Shown here one piece after another: positions 7,543-15,504 of a DNA stretch of 29,700 bases. Source of the stretch: a virus. The notes below the pieces were generated by a model. That model made no database searches and was not told the origin of the DNA. It was given only the letters and a program-made list of their open reading frames with translations. How positions within the stretch are numbered: position 1 is the stretch's first letter; every line of letters starts with the position of its first letter. Made by a program: the position numbers and the translations under genes. Location of the stretch: IMG/VR virus record IMGVR_UViG_3300042296_000397, positions 1 through 29,700 of that record. One strand, 5' to 3'.

Positions 7543-8367
7543 ATGCGCTTCAAATTATATCGAGAATACGGTGCGTTAAACAGTCCTCCTGTGTTTGACG
7601 CTCTAGAACAAGGTTTAAAACAACTAGGGCATACCATTGTGCATGACAACGAAGACGTGTCTGTGATTTGGTCTGTGCTATGGGCCGGTAGAATGCGTTC
7701 AAATAAAACAATCTACGAACAGTGTCGACAATCAGGCAAATCTGTGATGATCATAGAAGTAGGAAATCTGAAAAGAGGCGAAACTTGGCGCATCAGTCTC
7801 GACCATATCAACAATCTTGGCAGATTCGGCAACGATATCAATCTCGATCCAACTAGACCTGAAAAATTAGGTGTTAAATTGCAGCCAATTGCCACCACAC
7901 GTCGTGGCGAAATATTAATAGCCTGCCAACATCAAGAAAGTCTACAATGGCAAGGAATGCCTGCCATGAAAGACTGGGTAGCAGACACCATTGGAAAAAT
8001 AAAACAACATACTCATAGAAGAATCCGTGTGAGATATCATCCTCGGTCAGCATTTCCGTTCAAGCAATCTGGGGTGGAGGTAGAAAGACCCGTGCTTATA
8101 CCCGATACCTATGACAGTTTTGATATTTTTTACAATTATCATTGCGTGATCAACCATAACAGCGGACCAGCTATTCAAGCAGCCATAAATGGTGTTCCTA
8201 TAATGTGTGATTCGTCTAGTCTAGCTGCAGATCTCAGCATCAAATGGTCAGAATTAGACAGTCCCTATGTGCCAGACAGAACTGAATGGTTTTTAAAACT
8301 ATGTCACACCGAGTGGACCGTGGACGAAATACGTCAAGGCATACCAATTTCTAGATTATTCAGTTGA
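7543..8367 (+). CDS. Paralog 5 of the GT-B-like transferase array
   Basis: Encodes 274 residues. It is the most divergent member and stands apart from the other four, beyond the minus-strand pair. The blocks are still traceable: SVMIIEVGNLKRGETWRISL, RRGEILIACQHQESLQW, DWVADTIGKIKQHTHRRIRVRYHP, CVINHNSGPAIQAAINGVPIMC, then WSELDSPYVPDRTEWFLKL and EWTVDEIRQGIPISRLF. RYHPRS recalls the RxHP of GT-B enzymes and of paralog 4. NHNSGPAIQAAINGVP replaces the NSxxxxE form. It has its own late octamer at 7497. I infer a transferase; the reaction is unknown. Confidence 0.65.
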   Translation: MRFKLYREYGALNSPPVFDALEQGLKQLGHTIVHDNEDVSVIWSVLWAGRMRSNKTIYEQCRQSGKSVMIIEVGNLKRGETWRISLDHINNLGRFGNDINLDPTRPEKLGVKLQPIATTRRGEILIACQHQESLQWQGMPAMKDWVADTIGKIKQHTHRRIRVRYHPRSAFPFKQSGVEVERPVLIPDTYDSFDIFYNYHCVINHNSGPAIQAAINGVPIMCDSSSLAADLSIKWSELDSPYVPDRTEWFLKLCHTEWTVDEIRQGIPISRLFS

Positions 8368-8392
8368 CAACCAGAAATCAAGGCTGTATACT
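8364..8392 (+). promoter_or_regulatory. Sigma-70-type promoter for the gene at 8399 and uvsW
   Basis: TTGACA (8364-8369), a 17-base spacer and TATACT (8387-8392). The -35 box matches consensus fully and the -10 box matches five of six. Transcription should begin about seven bases after the -10 box, at 8399, which is the A of the predicted start codon. It overlaps the 3' end of paralog 5. A host-type promoter in front of a replication gene fits early expression. Confidence 0.8.
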
Positions 8393-8398
8393 TGAATA

Positions 8399-9583
8399 AT
8401 GTTACCATCAGAATTTGCCGAAGACATATTTGTTGAGTTTTATAAACTTGTTGCTCAACAAAAAATCTCCATACAAGGTCAAGATTTTTCACCCATCTCA
8501 AGTTTTCATGAAAAAATTATCAACAGCGGTGAGCTGACCAAAAATCAGGCGAATTTTCTCATAAAATTATTGGAAAAATACAAGATTGTATCTGCTCAGG
8601 CAGGTTTTGATTATAGGTCGCAACTACAAGATCTCAAATGGCGCAAGCCGTTTAGAGTGTTGGATCTCAGTAAAAAAATATATGTAGAACTGCGTGAAAA
8701 CAAACTGGAAATTTGTCTAAAATTTCCGTATCAGCTGAAAAAAGAATTTGAAGATGAGATTGAACGTCGAGAAACTCTTTACGCTTACAGCTTTTGGGAT
8801 CCCGATGATAAGGTAAGACGCTTAGATTTGTATCAGTATAACTTAATCACATTATATGAATTTGTCTGTAAGCATAATTTTGAAATTGACGATACTTTTA
8901 TGAACGTGTTGTCGGATGTAGAAGAAATTTGGCAAAATTCTGAGGATGCTACACCTTACAGCGAAGTTGATATAAATGGCGTTCAATTGAAAAACGCCAG
9001 TGACGAAACAGCGGAGTGGTGGCAAAGTAATAAAACTAGTAACATCAGCAAAGATTTGTTATTAGCTAAAAGTATGGGGTTTTTATACCAAGAAAAACCA
9101 CATACTTTAGTGGAAAAAATCGCAGCCAGCCAAGAAAACAGCTTCTGGTTGAAAACCAATCAAGATTTTTTTGAGTTATCTAAATCTTTTTCCGGACAAA
9201 TATGTATATTGCTAGATCGAAGCAGCGCCACATTGCCGTGGCTGCAAAGTTTTGTAGCCGATGCTGAAAAAAGTGGAGTTGATCGTGAAGAAATCAAGGT
9301 GTGTTTTAGAGAAAACAAAGAATCCACTACTGGGCTGAATGACTGGATCAAGGTTGCAGGAGTTGGCGGCAAAGTCGAAACTGGTAGGATATTAATTTTT
9401 GAATCAAAGCCGGCTAAGTGGTTGTTTAAGACAAGCAATGATGTTACACTAGTAGTAACAAATAACATTTTCCCACCAACAAATACCATGGCACGGGATT
9501 GGTTTATGTGTCATCCCTGTGTGATATATCTTGGTGATACTAGACCAACAGAAACCAAAGGACAAAAAATTGTTGAACTGTAA
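8399..9583 (+). CDS. Protein of unknown function upstream of and overlapping uvsW
   Basis: Encodes 394 residues with no recognised motif. It is soluble, rich in charged and aromatic residues, and seems to have two parts: a helical N-terminal region (about 1-230) and a C-terminal region with alternating strands and helices (ICILLDRSSATLPWLQSF, RILIFESKPAKWLF, TLVVTNNIFPPTN, CVIYLGD), which looks like a Rossmann-type or helicase-like alpha/beta domain without a Walker motif. It overlaps uvsW by 14 bases and shares its promoter, so a role with the UvsW helicase is possible. No ribosome binding site precedes the ATG; the promoter geometry suggests a leaderless message. Confidence 0.75.
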   Translation: MLPSEFAEDIFVEFYKLVAQQKISIQGQDFSPISSFHEKIINSGELTKNQANFLIKLLEKYKIVSAQAGFDYRSQLQDLKWRKPFRVLDLSKKIYVELRENKLEICLKFPYQLKKEFEDEIERRETLYAYSFWDPDDKVRRLDLYQYNLITLYEFVCKHNFEIDDTFMNVLSDVEEIWQNSEDATPYSEVDINGVQLKNASDETAEWWQSNKTSNISKDLLLAKSMGFLYQEKPHTLVEKIAASQENSFWLKTNQDFFELSKSFSGQICILLDRSSATLPWLQSFVADAEKSGVDREEIKVCFRENKESTTGLNDWIKVAGVGGKVETGRILIFESKPAKWLFKTSNDVTLVVTNNIFPPTNTMARDWFMCHPCVIYLGDTRPTETKGQKIVEL

Positions 9584-11024
9584 GTTAACAATCAAAGACG
9601 AAGTAAACATCAAGGTAGAAGGGCTACGAGTTGAAACACGACGGAAAATTGTCAATAAATTAAAGTTCGATTTACCTTATGCCCGACACATGCCGGCCTA
9701 TAAACTAGGACGTTGGGACGGAACTAAAACTTATTTTAACATTGGCGGCAGTGGATATCTTGCACACCTTGATGTGATTCTAGCAGTAATTGATGATGAA
9801 GGTTATGACATCGAAGTCGAAGATCTTAGACCGCATCAGGAATTAAAATTTGCTGCTATCGATGAAAATTACTGGGCCGACAAAGGCAAAGTCTGGCCCA
9901 AAGGACATCAACAGGCAGGAGAACCTATTGTTCTAAGAGACTATCAGTATGAGGTAATCAACAAGTTTTTAGAGAATCCTCAGGCCTTGCAAGAAGTAGC
10001 CACTGGTGCTGGAAAAACAATTACCACAGCAACTTTAAGCCATCTATGCGAACCTTATGGTCGCACAATGGTAGTTGTTCCTAATAAATCGTTGGTGGTT
10101 CAAACTGAAGAAGATTACAAGAACCTAGGCCTGGATGTTGGTGTTTACTTCGGAGATAGAAAAGAATTAGGTAAGACACATACCATATGCACCTGGCAAA
10201 GTTTGAATGTGTTAGACAAGAAAAGCTATGACAACGACACCATGACATTGGCAGAATTCTGTGAAGGAGTCTGCGCGATCATTGTTGACGAAGTGCATCA
10301 AGCCAAGGCAGAAGTATTGACCAAACTACTGACACAAAACTTTCGTAACTGTGCCATACGCTGGGGACTCACCGGAACTGTGCCTAAAGAACAGTGGGAG
10401 TTTCAAGGTATATTGGCCAGTATAGGTCCTGTGATAAATCAAGTATCTGCGTATGATTTACAGGAAAAAGGTGTGTTAGCACAATTGAATATCAATGTGT
10501 TACAGACCACAGATGTGCAGGTGTTTAATTCATTCCAGGACGAATACTCATTTCTTGTCACAGACGATAATCGGCTACAATGGATCGCCGGTAAGATCAC
10601 TGCGTTATCTGCTACCGGTAATACTCTGGTGTTAATTAACAGAATCGATACAGGAAAAAAATTAATTGACTTAATACCAGAGGCAGTGTTTGTCAGCGGC
10701 GGTATGAAACTCGATGATCGCAAGGAAGAATATGATGAAATTAAAACAAGTGATGGCAAGATTATTTTGGCGACTTATGGTGTGGCCGCTGTGGGTATTA
10801 ATATTCCACGTATTTTTAATTTGGTTCTTCTTGAACCCGGAAAGAGCTTTGTCCGTGTTATACAAAGCATTGGGCGAGGCATTAGAAAAGCAGAAGACAA
10901 AGATCACGTAGAGATCTGGGATATTACCAGCACCTGCAAATATGCCAAGCGGCACCTAACAGAAAGAAAAAAGTTTTATAAAGAGGCCAAATACCCCTTT
11001 ACCATTACCAAGGTTAATATATGA
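9570..11024 (+). CDS. uvsW: UvsW-like superfamily 2 DNA/RNA helicase (TTG start)
   Basis: Encodes 484 residues. UvsW unwinds branched DNA and R-loops and helps switch T4 from origin- to recombination-dependent replication. Visible: an N-terminal substrate-binding domain with LGRWDGTKTYF (T4 has YGNWDGRIRLL), LRDYQYEVINKFL, Walker A ATGAGKT (residues 144-150), DEVH (240-243), GLTGTVPKE (motif III-like SGS/TGT), ATYGVAAVGIN and QSIGRGIRK (motif VI). Start: the longest frame begins at TTG 9531 inside the upstream gene, but TTG 9570 has AAAGGA seven bases before it (9557-9562) and gives the family's normal N-terminus; TTG 9573 is also possible. The stop overlaps the next start by ATGA. Confidence 0.93.
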   Translation: MLNCKLTIKDEVNIKVEGLRVETRRKIVNKLKFDLPYARHMPAYKLGRWDGTKTYFNIGGSGYLAHLDVILAVIDDEGYDIEVEDLRPHQELKFAAIDENYWADKGKVWPKGHQQAGEPIVLRDYQYEVINKFLENPQALQEVATGAGKTITTATLSHLCEPYGRTMVVVPNKSLVVQTEEDYKNLGLDVGVYFGDRKELGKTHTICTWQSLNVLDKKSYDNDTMTLAEFCEGVCAIIVDEVHQAKAEVLTKLLTQNFRNCAIRWGLTGTVPKEQWEFQGILASIGPVINQVSAYDLQEKGVLAQLNINVLQTTDVQVFNSFQDEYSFLVTDDNRLQWIAGKITALSATGNTLVLINRIDTGKKLIDLIPEAVFVSGGMKLDDRKEEYDEIKTSDGKIILATYGVAAVGINIPRIFNLVLLEPGKSFVRVIQSIGRGIRKAEDKDHVEIWDITSTCKYAKRHLTERKKFYKEAKYPFTITKVNI

Positions 11025-11662
11025 TACATCCTCTTGAACCTACTCAGTTTTCTGAAAACACATTTAACTGGGATTTTTACGATACTGATTTTTTCTTTAG
11101 CCCAGATGGCACACAAGAATTCCCTAATCACCATTGTAAAAAAACGTGGGTAGCTAGTCTTCCTTTTATTACAGAAAAAAGAAATGCTATAGATGTTGGT
11201 TGTAGAGACGGCGAATATACAAGATATCTTCACAAAGATTTTAATCATGTTTTTTGTTTTGATTATCGAAGAAGAAAATTATTTCATAAAAATGTTGACC
11301 TATCTAAAATTACACATTTTAAATGTGCGTTGGGTGAAGAACATAAAATTATAAAGGTAAGCGGTGGTGGAAGTATAACTGCTGGAAAAGTACCGCAAGA
11401 AAAGTGGTATGATGAACAGCTATACACTATAGATGAATTTAATTTTTCAGATATTGATTATATTAAAATTGATGTAGACGGATACGAATTAAATGTTTTA
11501 CAAGGTGCAGTTAACACCATTAAAAAATACAATCCTCTGTTGGTTGTAGAACAAGAAAACAGTGATACTAGAGCAATTGATTTCTGTAAGATCAATTTTA
11601 ACTATGACATTTTAGCATGGGATGCTGATCACCGAAACGTAATACTAGGAAAATTAAAATGA
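11021..11662 (+). CDS. FkbM-family SAM-dependent methyltransferase
   Basis: Encodes 213 residues. FkbM-type enzymes O-methylate sugars and other small or polymeric acceptors. Motif I is AIDVGCRDGEYTRYL (residues 56-70), the second-strand acidic residue is in CFDYRRRK (about 79-86), and the family signature IDYIKIDVDGYELNVLQGA lies at about 145-163, followed by NPLLVVEQEN. The gene is more AT-rich than uvsW before it. It overlaps uvsW at its start and the next gene at its end, both by ATGA, so it sits exactly between two core genes with no spare bases. A methylated sugar made by the cassettes is a plausible acceptor (inference). Confidence 0.85.
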   Translation: MIHPLEPTQFSENTFNWDFYDTDFFFSPDGTQEFPNHHCKKTWVASLPFITEKRNAIDVGCRDGEYTRYLHKDFNHVFCFDYRRRKLFHKNVDLSKITHFKCALGEEHKIIKVSGGGSITAGKVPQEKWYDEQLYTIDEFNFSDIDYIKIDVDGYELNVLQGAVNTIKKYNPLLVVEQENSDTRAIDFCKINFNYDILAWDADHRNVILGKLK

Positions 11663-12165
11663 GAATACTCACACTAAACAATGAAGCATTTGATCTAAAC
11701 GAATTGCCGGATCAAGTAGACGAAGATACAAGATTTTCGGTGCTGGATAATTCAAATCCACAGGATCCAGATTTTTATTTCATGCCTTTGATATTTTTAG
11801 AATCGTTTAATTCACCGGCTATAGTGCTGAACATAGGAGGCTATGAAGTGCAAATGCCTTTGGATTGGTGCATGGTAGTAGGTGACAAAGATTGTGGGCT
11901 TGATCCCGAAGTGTTACCGTTGACTAGTATCAATGAGCGTGGATTTGACGCACTAGTGTTTAATCCGATCAAAGGCTTTAGAGCAGAATATATGCCTATA
12001 GAAATTGTTAATATCTATCAGGATGTGCGTTGGTATTTTCCTAAGATGAAAAACGGACAATTATTAACTGTGCCGCTCAGCGAGGAGGTCAATCCACCTT
12101 GCGTGTTCTTTGTCAAAGAAGTTTCAAGACAAAGCGAAGTTTTGCAATTACATAAATTGATCTGA
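11659..12165 (+). CDS. Conserved phage protein of unknown function downstream of uvsW
   Basis: Encodes 168 residues. Features include DFYFMPLIFLESFNSPAIV, IGGYEVQMPLDWCMVVGDKD, LPLTSINERGFDALVFNP and WYFPKMKNGQLLTVPL. I recall similar proteins in other T4-like marine phages near replication genes, without a known function; this is memory, not a search. It is probably an all-beta or alpha/beta soluble protein, with no membrane segment and no catalytic motif that I can name. It is coupled to the FkbM gene by ATGA and followed by a 26-base gap before the cupin gene. Composition is closer to core genes than to the cassette genes around it. Confidence 0.7.
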   Translation: MRILTLNNEAFDLNELPDQVDEDTRFSVLDNSNPQDPDFYFMPLIFLESFNSPAIVLNIGGYEVQMPLDWCMVVGDKDCGLDPEVLPLTSINERGFDALVFNPIKGFRAEYMPIEIVNIYQDVRWYFPKMKNGQLLTVPLSEEVNPPCVFFVKEVSRQSEVLQLHKLI

Positions 12166-12172
12166 TTAAATA
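12164..12172 (+). promoter_or_regulatory. Weak late-promoter-like site before the small cupin gene
   Basis: GATTAAATA resembles the late octamer with one altered position (TTAAATA rather than ATAAATA). It sits 20 bases before the ATG at 12192, in a real gap that also holds a good ribosome binding site (AAGGAG, 12181-12186). Low confidence: AT-rich sequence gives such matches by chance. Confidence 0.25.
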
Positions 12173-12191
12173 CACACATTAAGGAGATAGC

Positions 12192-12536
12192 ATGAAAGCA
12201 GGAAAAGTATGGGGACAGACAGAATTGTTAGAAGCCAACGGTGTATTAGAATTTCATCGTATTGAAGCCAACGCCGGTGGAGTATGTTCTAAGCATAAAC
12301 ACAAATACAAGTGGAATGGATTCTTTGTCGAGTCCGGTGAAATGATTATTCGTGTATGGAAAGGCAATTATGATCTCGTAGACGAAACTTTGTTAAAGGC
12401 AGGCGAATATACAAAGGTTGCTCCGGGCGAATATCATCAATTTGAAGCAGTCACAGACTGTGTAGCATTTGAATTATATTGGGCAGAATTTGATCACGAT
12501 GACATTGAGCGTGAAACTGTGGGGTATTCAAAATGA
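12192..12536 (+). CDS. Small single-domain cupin
   Basis: Encodes 114 residues. The cupin core is clear: CSKHKHKYKWNGFFVESGEM gives the first motif (H-x-H, then E and G) and LLKAGEYTKVAPGEYHQFEA gives the second (PGxxH). This is the single-domain form related to mannose-6-phosphate isomerase type II cupins; it may bind a metal and a sugar nucleotide, or may only bind sugar. The opening KAGKVWGQTELLEANGVLEFHRIE recalls small cupins in other marine T4-like phages. It has a strong ribosome binding site (AAGGAG five bases before ATG). The stop overlaps the next gene (ATGA), so it heads cassette B. Confidence 0.8.
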   Translation: MKAGKVWGQTELLEANGVLEFHRIEANAGGVCSKHKHKYKWNGFFVESGEMIIRVWKGNYDLVDETLLKAGEYTKVAPGEYHQFEAVTDCVAFELYWAEFDHDDIERETVGYSK

Positions 12537-13132
12537 CAAAACAGTGGTTAGGCAGTGGCGGGCTCTGGGAAACAGAATTATATCAAAGCCACAAGAAAGA
12601 AAATTTTGAAATTCTAGATAAATTCTTAGGCAGCGCACCAATGAAGATTTTAGATATTGGCTGCGGGCTTGCTTGGGAATCGAGAATGTTCAATGAAAAA
12701 TATAATTCCGAGCTGTGGTTGTTAGACGGCGATACTAAAGATAACGACTCTAAATCTCCCGAAGCATCAACTGGAAAATATAATAAGACAGCTAACGATT
12801 TCTTATTCTATCATCCATTGTCAGAGGTAGACGCAGAATTAAAAAAATTAGGCACTAAAAAATATCATTTAATTGATTGCAATAATATTAATATTCCAGA
12901 AGATGTTAAATTTGATTTGATTACGTCGTGGGTGTCTTGTGGTTTTCACTATCCTGTAAACACTTATAAAGATTTGATATTAAAACATTCACATGCAAAT
13001 ACGAGAATTATAATGGATTTGCGAGTGATATACAAAAAGACTAATATGCCCGAGCAAGAAGACGGCGTAGAAATTGTTAATGTGATTAATCAACGAAACA
13101 AATATATAATGGCTGAGGTAAAACTATCATGA
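12533..13132 (+). CDS. Class I SAM-dependent methyltransferase
   Basis: Encodes 199 residues. Motif I is KILDIGCGLAWES (residues 38-50) and the second strand ends with LWLLDGDT, whose Asp would bind the ribose of SAM. LIDCNNINIPEDVKFDLITSWVSCGFHYP corresponds to motifs II-III, with the DLI strand. The N-terminus SGGLWETELYQSHKKENF may contact the acceptor. The acceptor is unknown; the context of glycosyltransferases suggests a sugar or a glycolipid. The gene is AT-rich, as is the rest of the cassette. It overlaps both neighbours by ATGA. Confidence 0.8.
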   Translation: MTKQWLGSGGLWETELYQSHKKENFEILDKFLGSAPMKILDIGCGLAWESRMFNEKYNSELWLLDGDTKDNDSKSPEASTGKYNKTANDFLFYHPLSEVDAELKKLGTKKYHLIDCNNINIPEDVKFDLITSWVSCGFHYPVNTYKDLILKHSHANTRIIMDLRVIYKKTNMPEQEDGVEIVNVINQRNKYIMAEVKLS

Positions 13133-13899
13133 TATCAATAGTAATGGCATATTATAATCGATTAGAATTATTAAGACATACTCTAAAAACATTTATTCAA
13201 AGTCGGGAAAAAGACTTTGAAGTAATAATTGTAGATGATTTTAGCAATTTAGAAAACAGTTTAGATACTGTTCCTAGTGAATTTCCGTCGCTGAATATTA
13301 AAATAATTAAAATGTCAGATCGAGGATCTAAGACTTGGTTTAATCCCTGTGTGCCGTATAATGTTGGATTCCGTGAAAGTTCTGGTGACAAAATTATTAT
13401 TCAAAATCCAGAGTGCTGTCATCAAGGCGATGTAATCTCATATGTGAATCAAACATTAACTGATGACAATTATCTAACCTTTCATTGCTGGGCATGTAAC
13501 AAAGGCGATGTAAGAATTCTACATCAAGGCGGTACAATAGATGTAGGCGGAACAAAATCTAGTAAAACAAAATGGGTTAATCATAGTGTTCACCATCCAG
13601 TGGGATATCACTATACCTCGGCAATTACTAGGAAGAACTTGTGTGAATTAAATGGTTTTGACGAAGAATTTGCTTTCGGTCATAGTTATGATGACGACGA
13701 ATTTTTACAAAGAATTAAAAATAAAAAATTAAATGTAACGTTTGTTGAAGCACCGTATGTTATACATCAATGGCACCCTAAAATGTATAATAACCCGCTG
13801 GCGCCGCCAGCAACTGTTAATAATCAACAATTACTTGCCAAATTGCAAGCATCTGTTCCCCCCACTATTAGAGCTAATAATAAGGACAATATTAAATGA
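13129..13899 (+). CDS. GT2-family glycosyltransferase
   Basis: Encodes 256 residues. The N-terminus ISIVMAYYNRLELLRHTLK is the classic GT2 opening, followed by FEVIIVDDFSNLEN (first Asp pair at residues 35-37), which binds the nucleotide. A variant acceptor region contains NVGFRESSGDKIIIQNPECC, where GT2 enzymes have the DxD strand, here read as QNPE, so the metal-binding motif is changed. Later NGFDEEFAFGHSYDDDEFLQR fits the catalytic-base region (ED/DDD). Start by ATGA overlap. Transfers a sugar from a nucleotide donor, possibly the L-amino sugar made by genes further down the cassette (inference). Confidence 0.85.
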   Translation: MISIVMAYYNRLELLRHTLKTFIQSREKDFEVIIVDDFSNLENSLDTVPSEFPSLNIKIIKMSDRGSKTWFNPCVPYNVGFRESSGDKIIIQNPECCHQGDVISYVNQTLTDDNYLTFHCWACNKGDVRILHQGGTIDVGGTKSSKTKWVNHSVHHPVGYHYTSAITRKNLCELNGFDEEFAFGHSYDDDEFLQRIKNKKLNVTFVEAPYVIHQWHPKMYNNPLAPPATVNNQQLLAKLQASVPPTIRANNKDNIK

Positions 13900-14429
13900 A
13901 ACACAATATAAACGGAAAACGAGCTTCATCGAACGACGAGCTAATGAGATATCTACACTCCGTTGTTAAAGAAGGAGATTCTATTTTAGATCTCGGATGC
14001 GGTCCGAAATTATATTCAGATCCATTTAAAGACAGATGTAGCAAAATTATCACAATTGATGCATGGGAGTCAGTGAATCCAGATTTTGTAGCAGACCTAG
14101 AAACTGTTGATCTAAACACCTTATTAGGCGGTGAGAAATTTGATTATGTTTTAATGATAGATTTTATCGAACACCTTGATAAAGATGCAGGCATTCGTCT
14201 TTTAGATTCTGTGAAAACTCTTACCACTAAAAAAATTGTATTATTGACTCCGTTAGAAGAAATTTGGGATGATAATCATAAAAATGTAAATGATCCAAGA
14301 TTATGGTGCTATGGTAATACTTTTGACATACATAAAAGTCTTTGGCATAAAGAAGATTTTACAGACTGGACACCATTAGACTTACCTAGTCTTTGCCATT
14401 ATTTTGTTGGGGTATTTCCAAATGACTAA
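13896..14429 (+). CDS. Class I SAM-dependent methyltransferase (Methyltransf_11-like)
   Basis: Encodes 177 residues. Motif I is SILDLGCGPKLY (residues 29-40); IITIDAWES gives the acidic residue that ends the second strand; FDYVLMIDFIEHLDKDAG is the motif IV/post-motif with the D-x-I-E-H pattern common in sugar and small-molecule methyltransferases. The C-terminal part (LWCYGNTFDIHKSLWHKEDF) looks like an acceptor-binding region. It overlaps the GT2 gene by ATGA and the epimerase gene by 8 bases. Acceptor unknown; second methyltransferase in this cassette. Confidence 0.8.
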   Translation: MKHNINGKRASSNDELMRYLHSVVKEGDSILDLGCGPKLYSDPFKDRCSKIITIDAWESVNPDFVADLETVDLNTLLGGEKFDYVLMIDFIEHLDKDAGIRLLDSVKTLTTKKIVLLTPLEEIWDDNHKNVNDPRLWCYGNTFDIHKSLWHKEDFTDWTPLDLPSLCHYFVGVFPND

Positions 14430-15495
14430 GGTTCTAACAATTTTAGGAACAAGACCTGAGATTATAAGACTATCTAGAATTATTCCTAAACTTGATAACA
14501 TTGTTGATCATAAAATATTGCATACCGGTCAAAATTATGATAAAAATTTAAATGATGTATTCTTCAAAGAATTGAGTTTAAGAAACCCAGATTATGTAAT
14601 TGACAATAAATCTGTATCCTTTGCAGAACAAATTGGTAATACATTTGTAGGTGTTGAAAAATTTGTAAACGAATTTAAGCCTGATAAAGTTTTGATATTG
14701 GGCGACACCAATTCAGGCCTAGCAGCAATTATATGTGAAAGATTAGGCATTCCGGTCTATCATATGGAAGCTGGCAATCGTTGTTATGATCTTAAAGTTC
14801 CTGAAGAAAAGAATAGAAAAATTATTGATGCCGTGTCTAGTATAAATTTACCTTATACTGAGTTAAGCCGTCAAAATTTATTGCGTGAAGGTGCTGCAAA
14901 CAACAAAGTATTTGTCACGGGGAATCCAATTAAAGAAGTAATAGATTTTTATGCAAATGAAATAGACAGTTCTCCTATATTATCAGCACTTAATCTTGAA
15001 AAAAATAACTACATTATAGCCACAGCGCATCGAGCAGAAAATGTTGATGTTAACGATCGGTTGATTAATATTTTTGAAAGTTTTGAAGAAATATCTAAAG
15101 AATATAAGATAGTGTTTAGTTGTCATCCTAGAACCAAACAAAAATTAGCAAAGTTTAATATTTTAGTTGATAATCCAAACATTATAATAACGGAACCTTT
15201 GGGGTTTTTTGATTTTGTCAACTTAGAAAAAAATGCACATATGGCAATTAGCGATTCAGGAACGGTTCAAGAAGAAATGTGTTTATTCGGTATACCAACA
15301 ATTACCATTAGAGATACAACAGAAAGACCAGAAACAGTTTGGTGCGGCTCTAACGTAATTAGCGGCTTGGATAAAGAAAATATTGTTGCCTGCTTTAACA
15401 GAATGAAGTCAGCTGACAGGAACTGGAAAATACCTGAAGAGTACAATCAAAATAATGTATCAGACGTAGTTGTTAACATACTACTGTCGAACTAA
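14422..15495 (+). CDS. Non-hydrolysing UDP-N-acetylhexosamine 2-epimerase (WecB/FnlC/WbjD type)
   Basis: Encodes 357 residues from the ATG at 14422; an upstream TTG at 14404 adds only out-of-family residues. The fold is GT-B-like. VLTILGTRPEIIRLSRIIP with HTGQNYDKNLNDVFF, LILGDTNS (Asp95) and YHMEAGNRCYDLKVPEE (Glu116 and nearby Glu residues) and TAHRAENVD (His203) correspond to the catalytic and binding residues of E. coli WecB (Asp95, Glu117, Glu131, His213). The variants EIIRLSR and AGNRC-D--VPEE are the form I recall for FnlC/WbjD, which act after a reductase in UDP-L-FucNAc synthesis, rather than for ordinary WecB. The reaction inverts C2 of a UDP-HexNAc. Overlaps the previous gene by 8 bases. 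Confidence 0.85.
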   Translation: MTKVLTILGTRPEIIRLSRIIPKLDNIVDHKILHTGQNYDKNLNDVFFKELSLRNPDYVIDNKSVSFAEQIGNTFVGVEKFVNEFKPDKVLILGDTNSGLAAIICERLGIPVYHMEAGNRCYDLKVPEEKNRKIIDAVSSINLPYTELSRQNLLREGAANNKVFVTGNPIKEVIDFYANEIDSSPILSALNLEKNNYIIATAHRAENVDVNDRLINIFESFEEISKEYKIVFSCHPRTKQKLAKFNILVDNPNIIITEPLGFFDFVNLEKNAHMAISDSGTVQEEMCLFGIPTITIRDTTERPETVWCGSNVISGLDKENIVACFNRMKSADRNWKIPEEYNQNNVSDVVVNILLSN

Positions 15496-15504
15496 GGACA
15501 ATTG

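Noticed and set aside
10439-10955. Minus-strand open frames of about 100 codons under uvsW
   Set aside because: They mirror the strongly supported helicase frame and have no motif or start signal.
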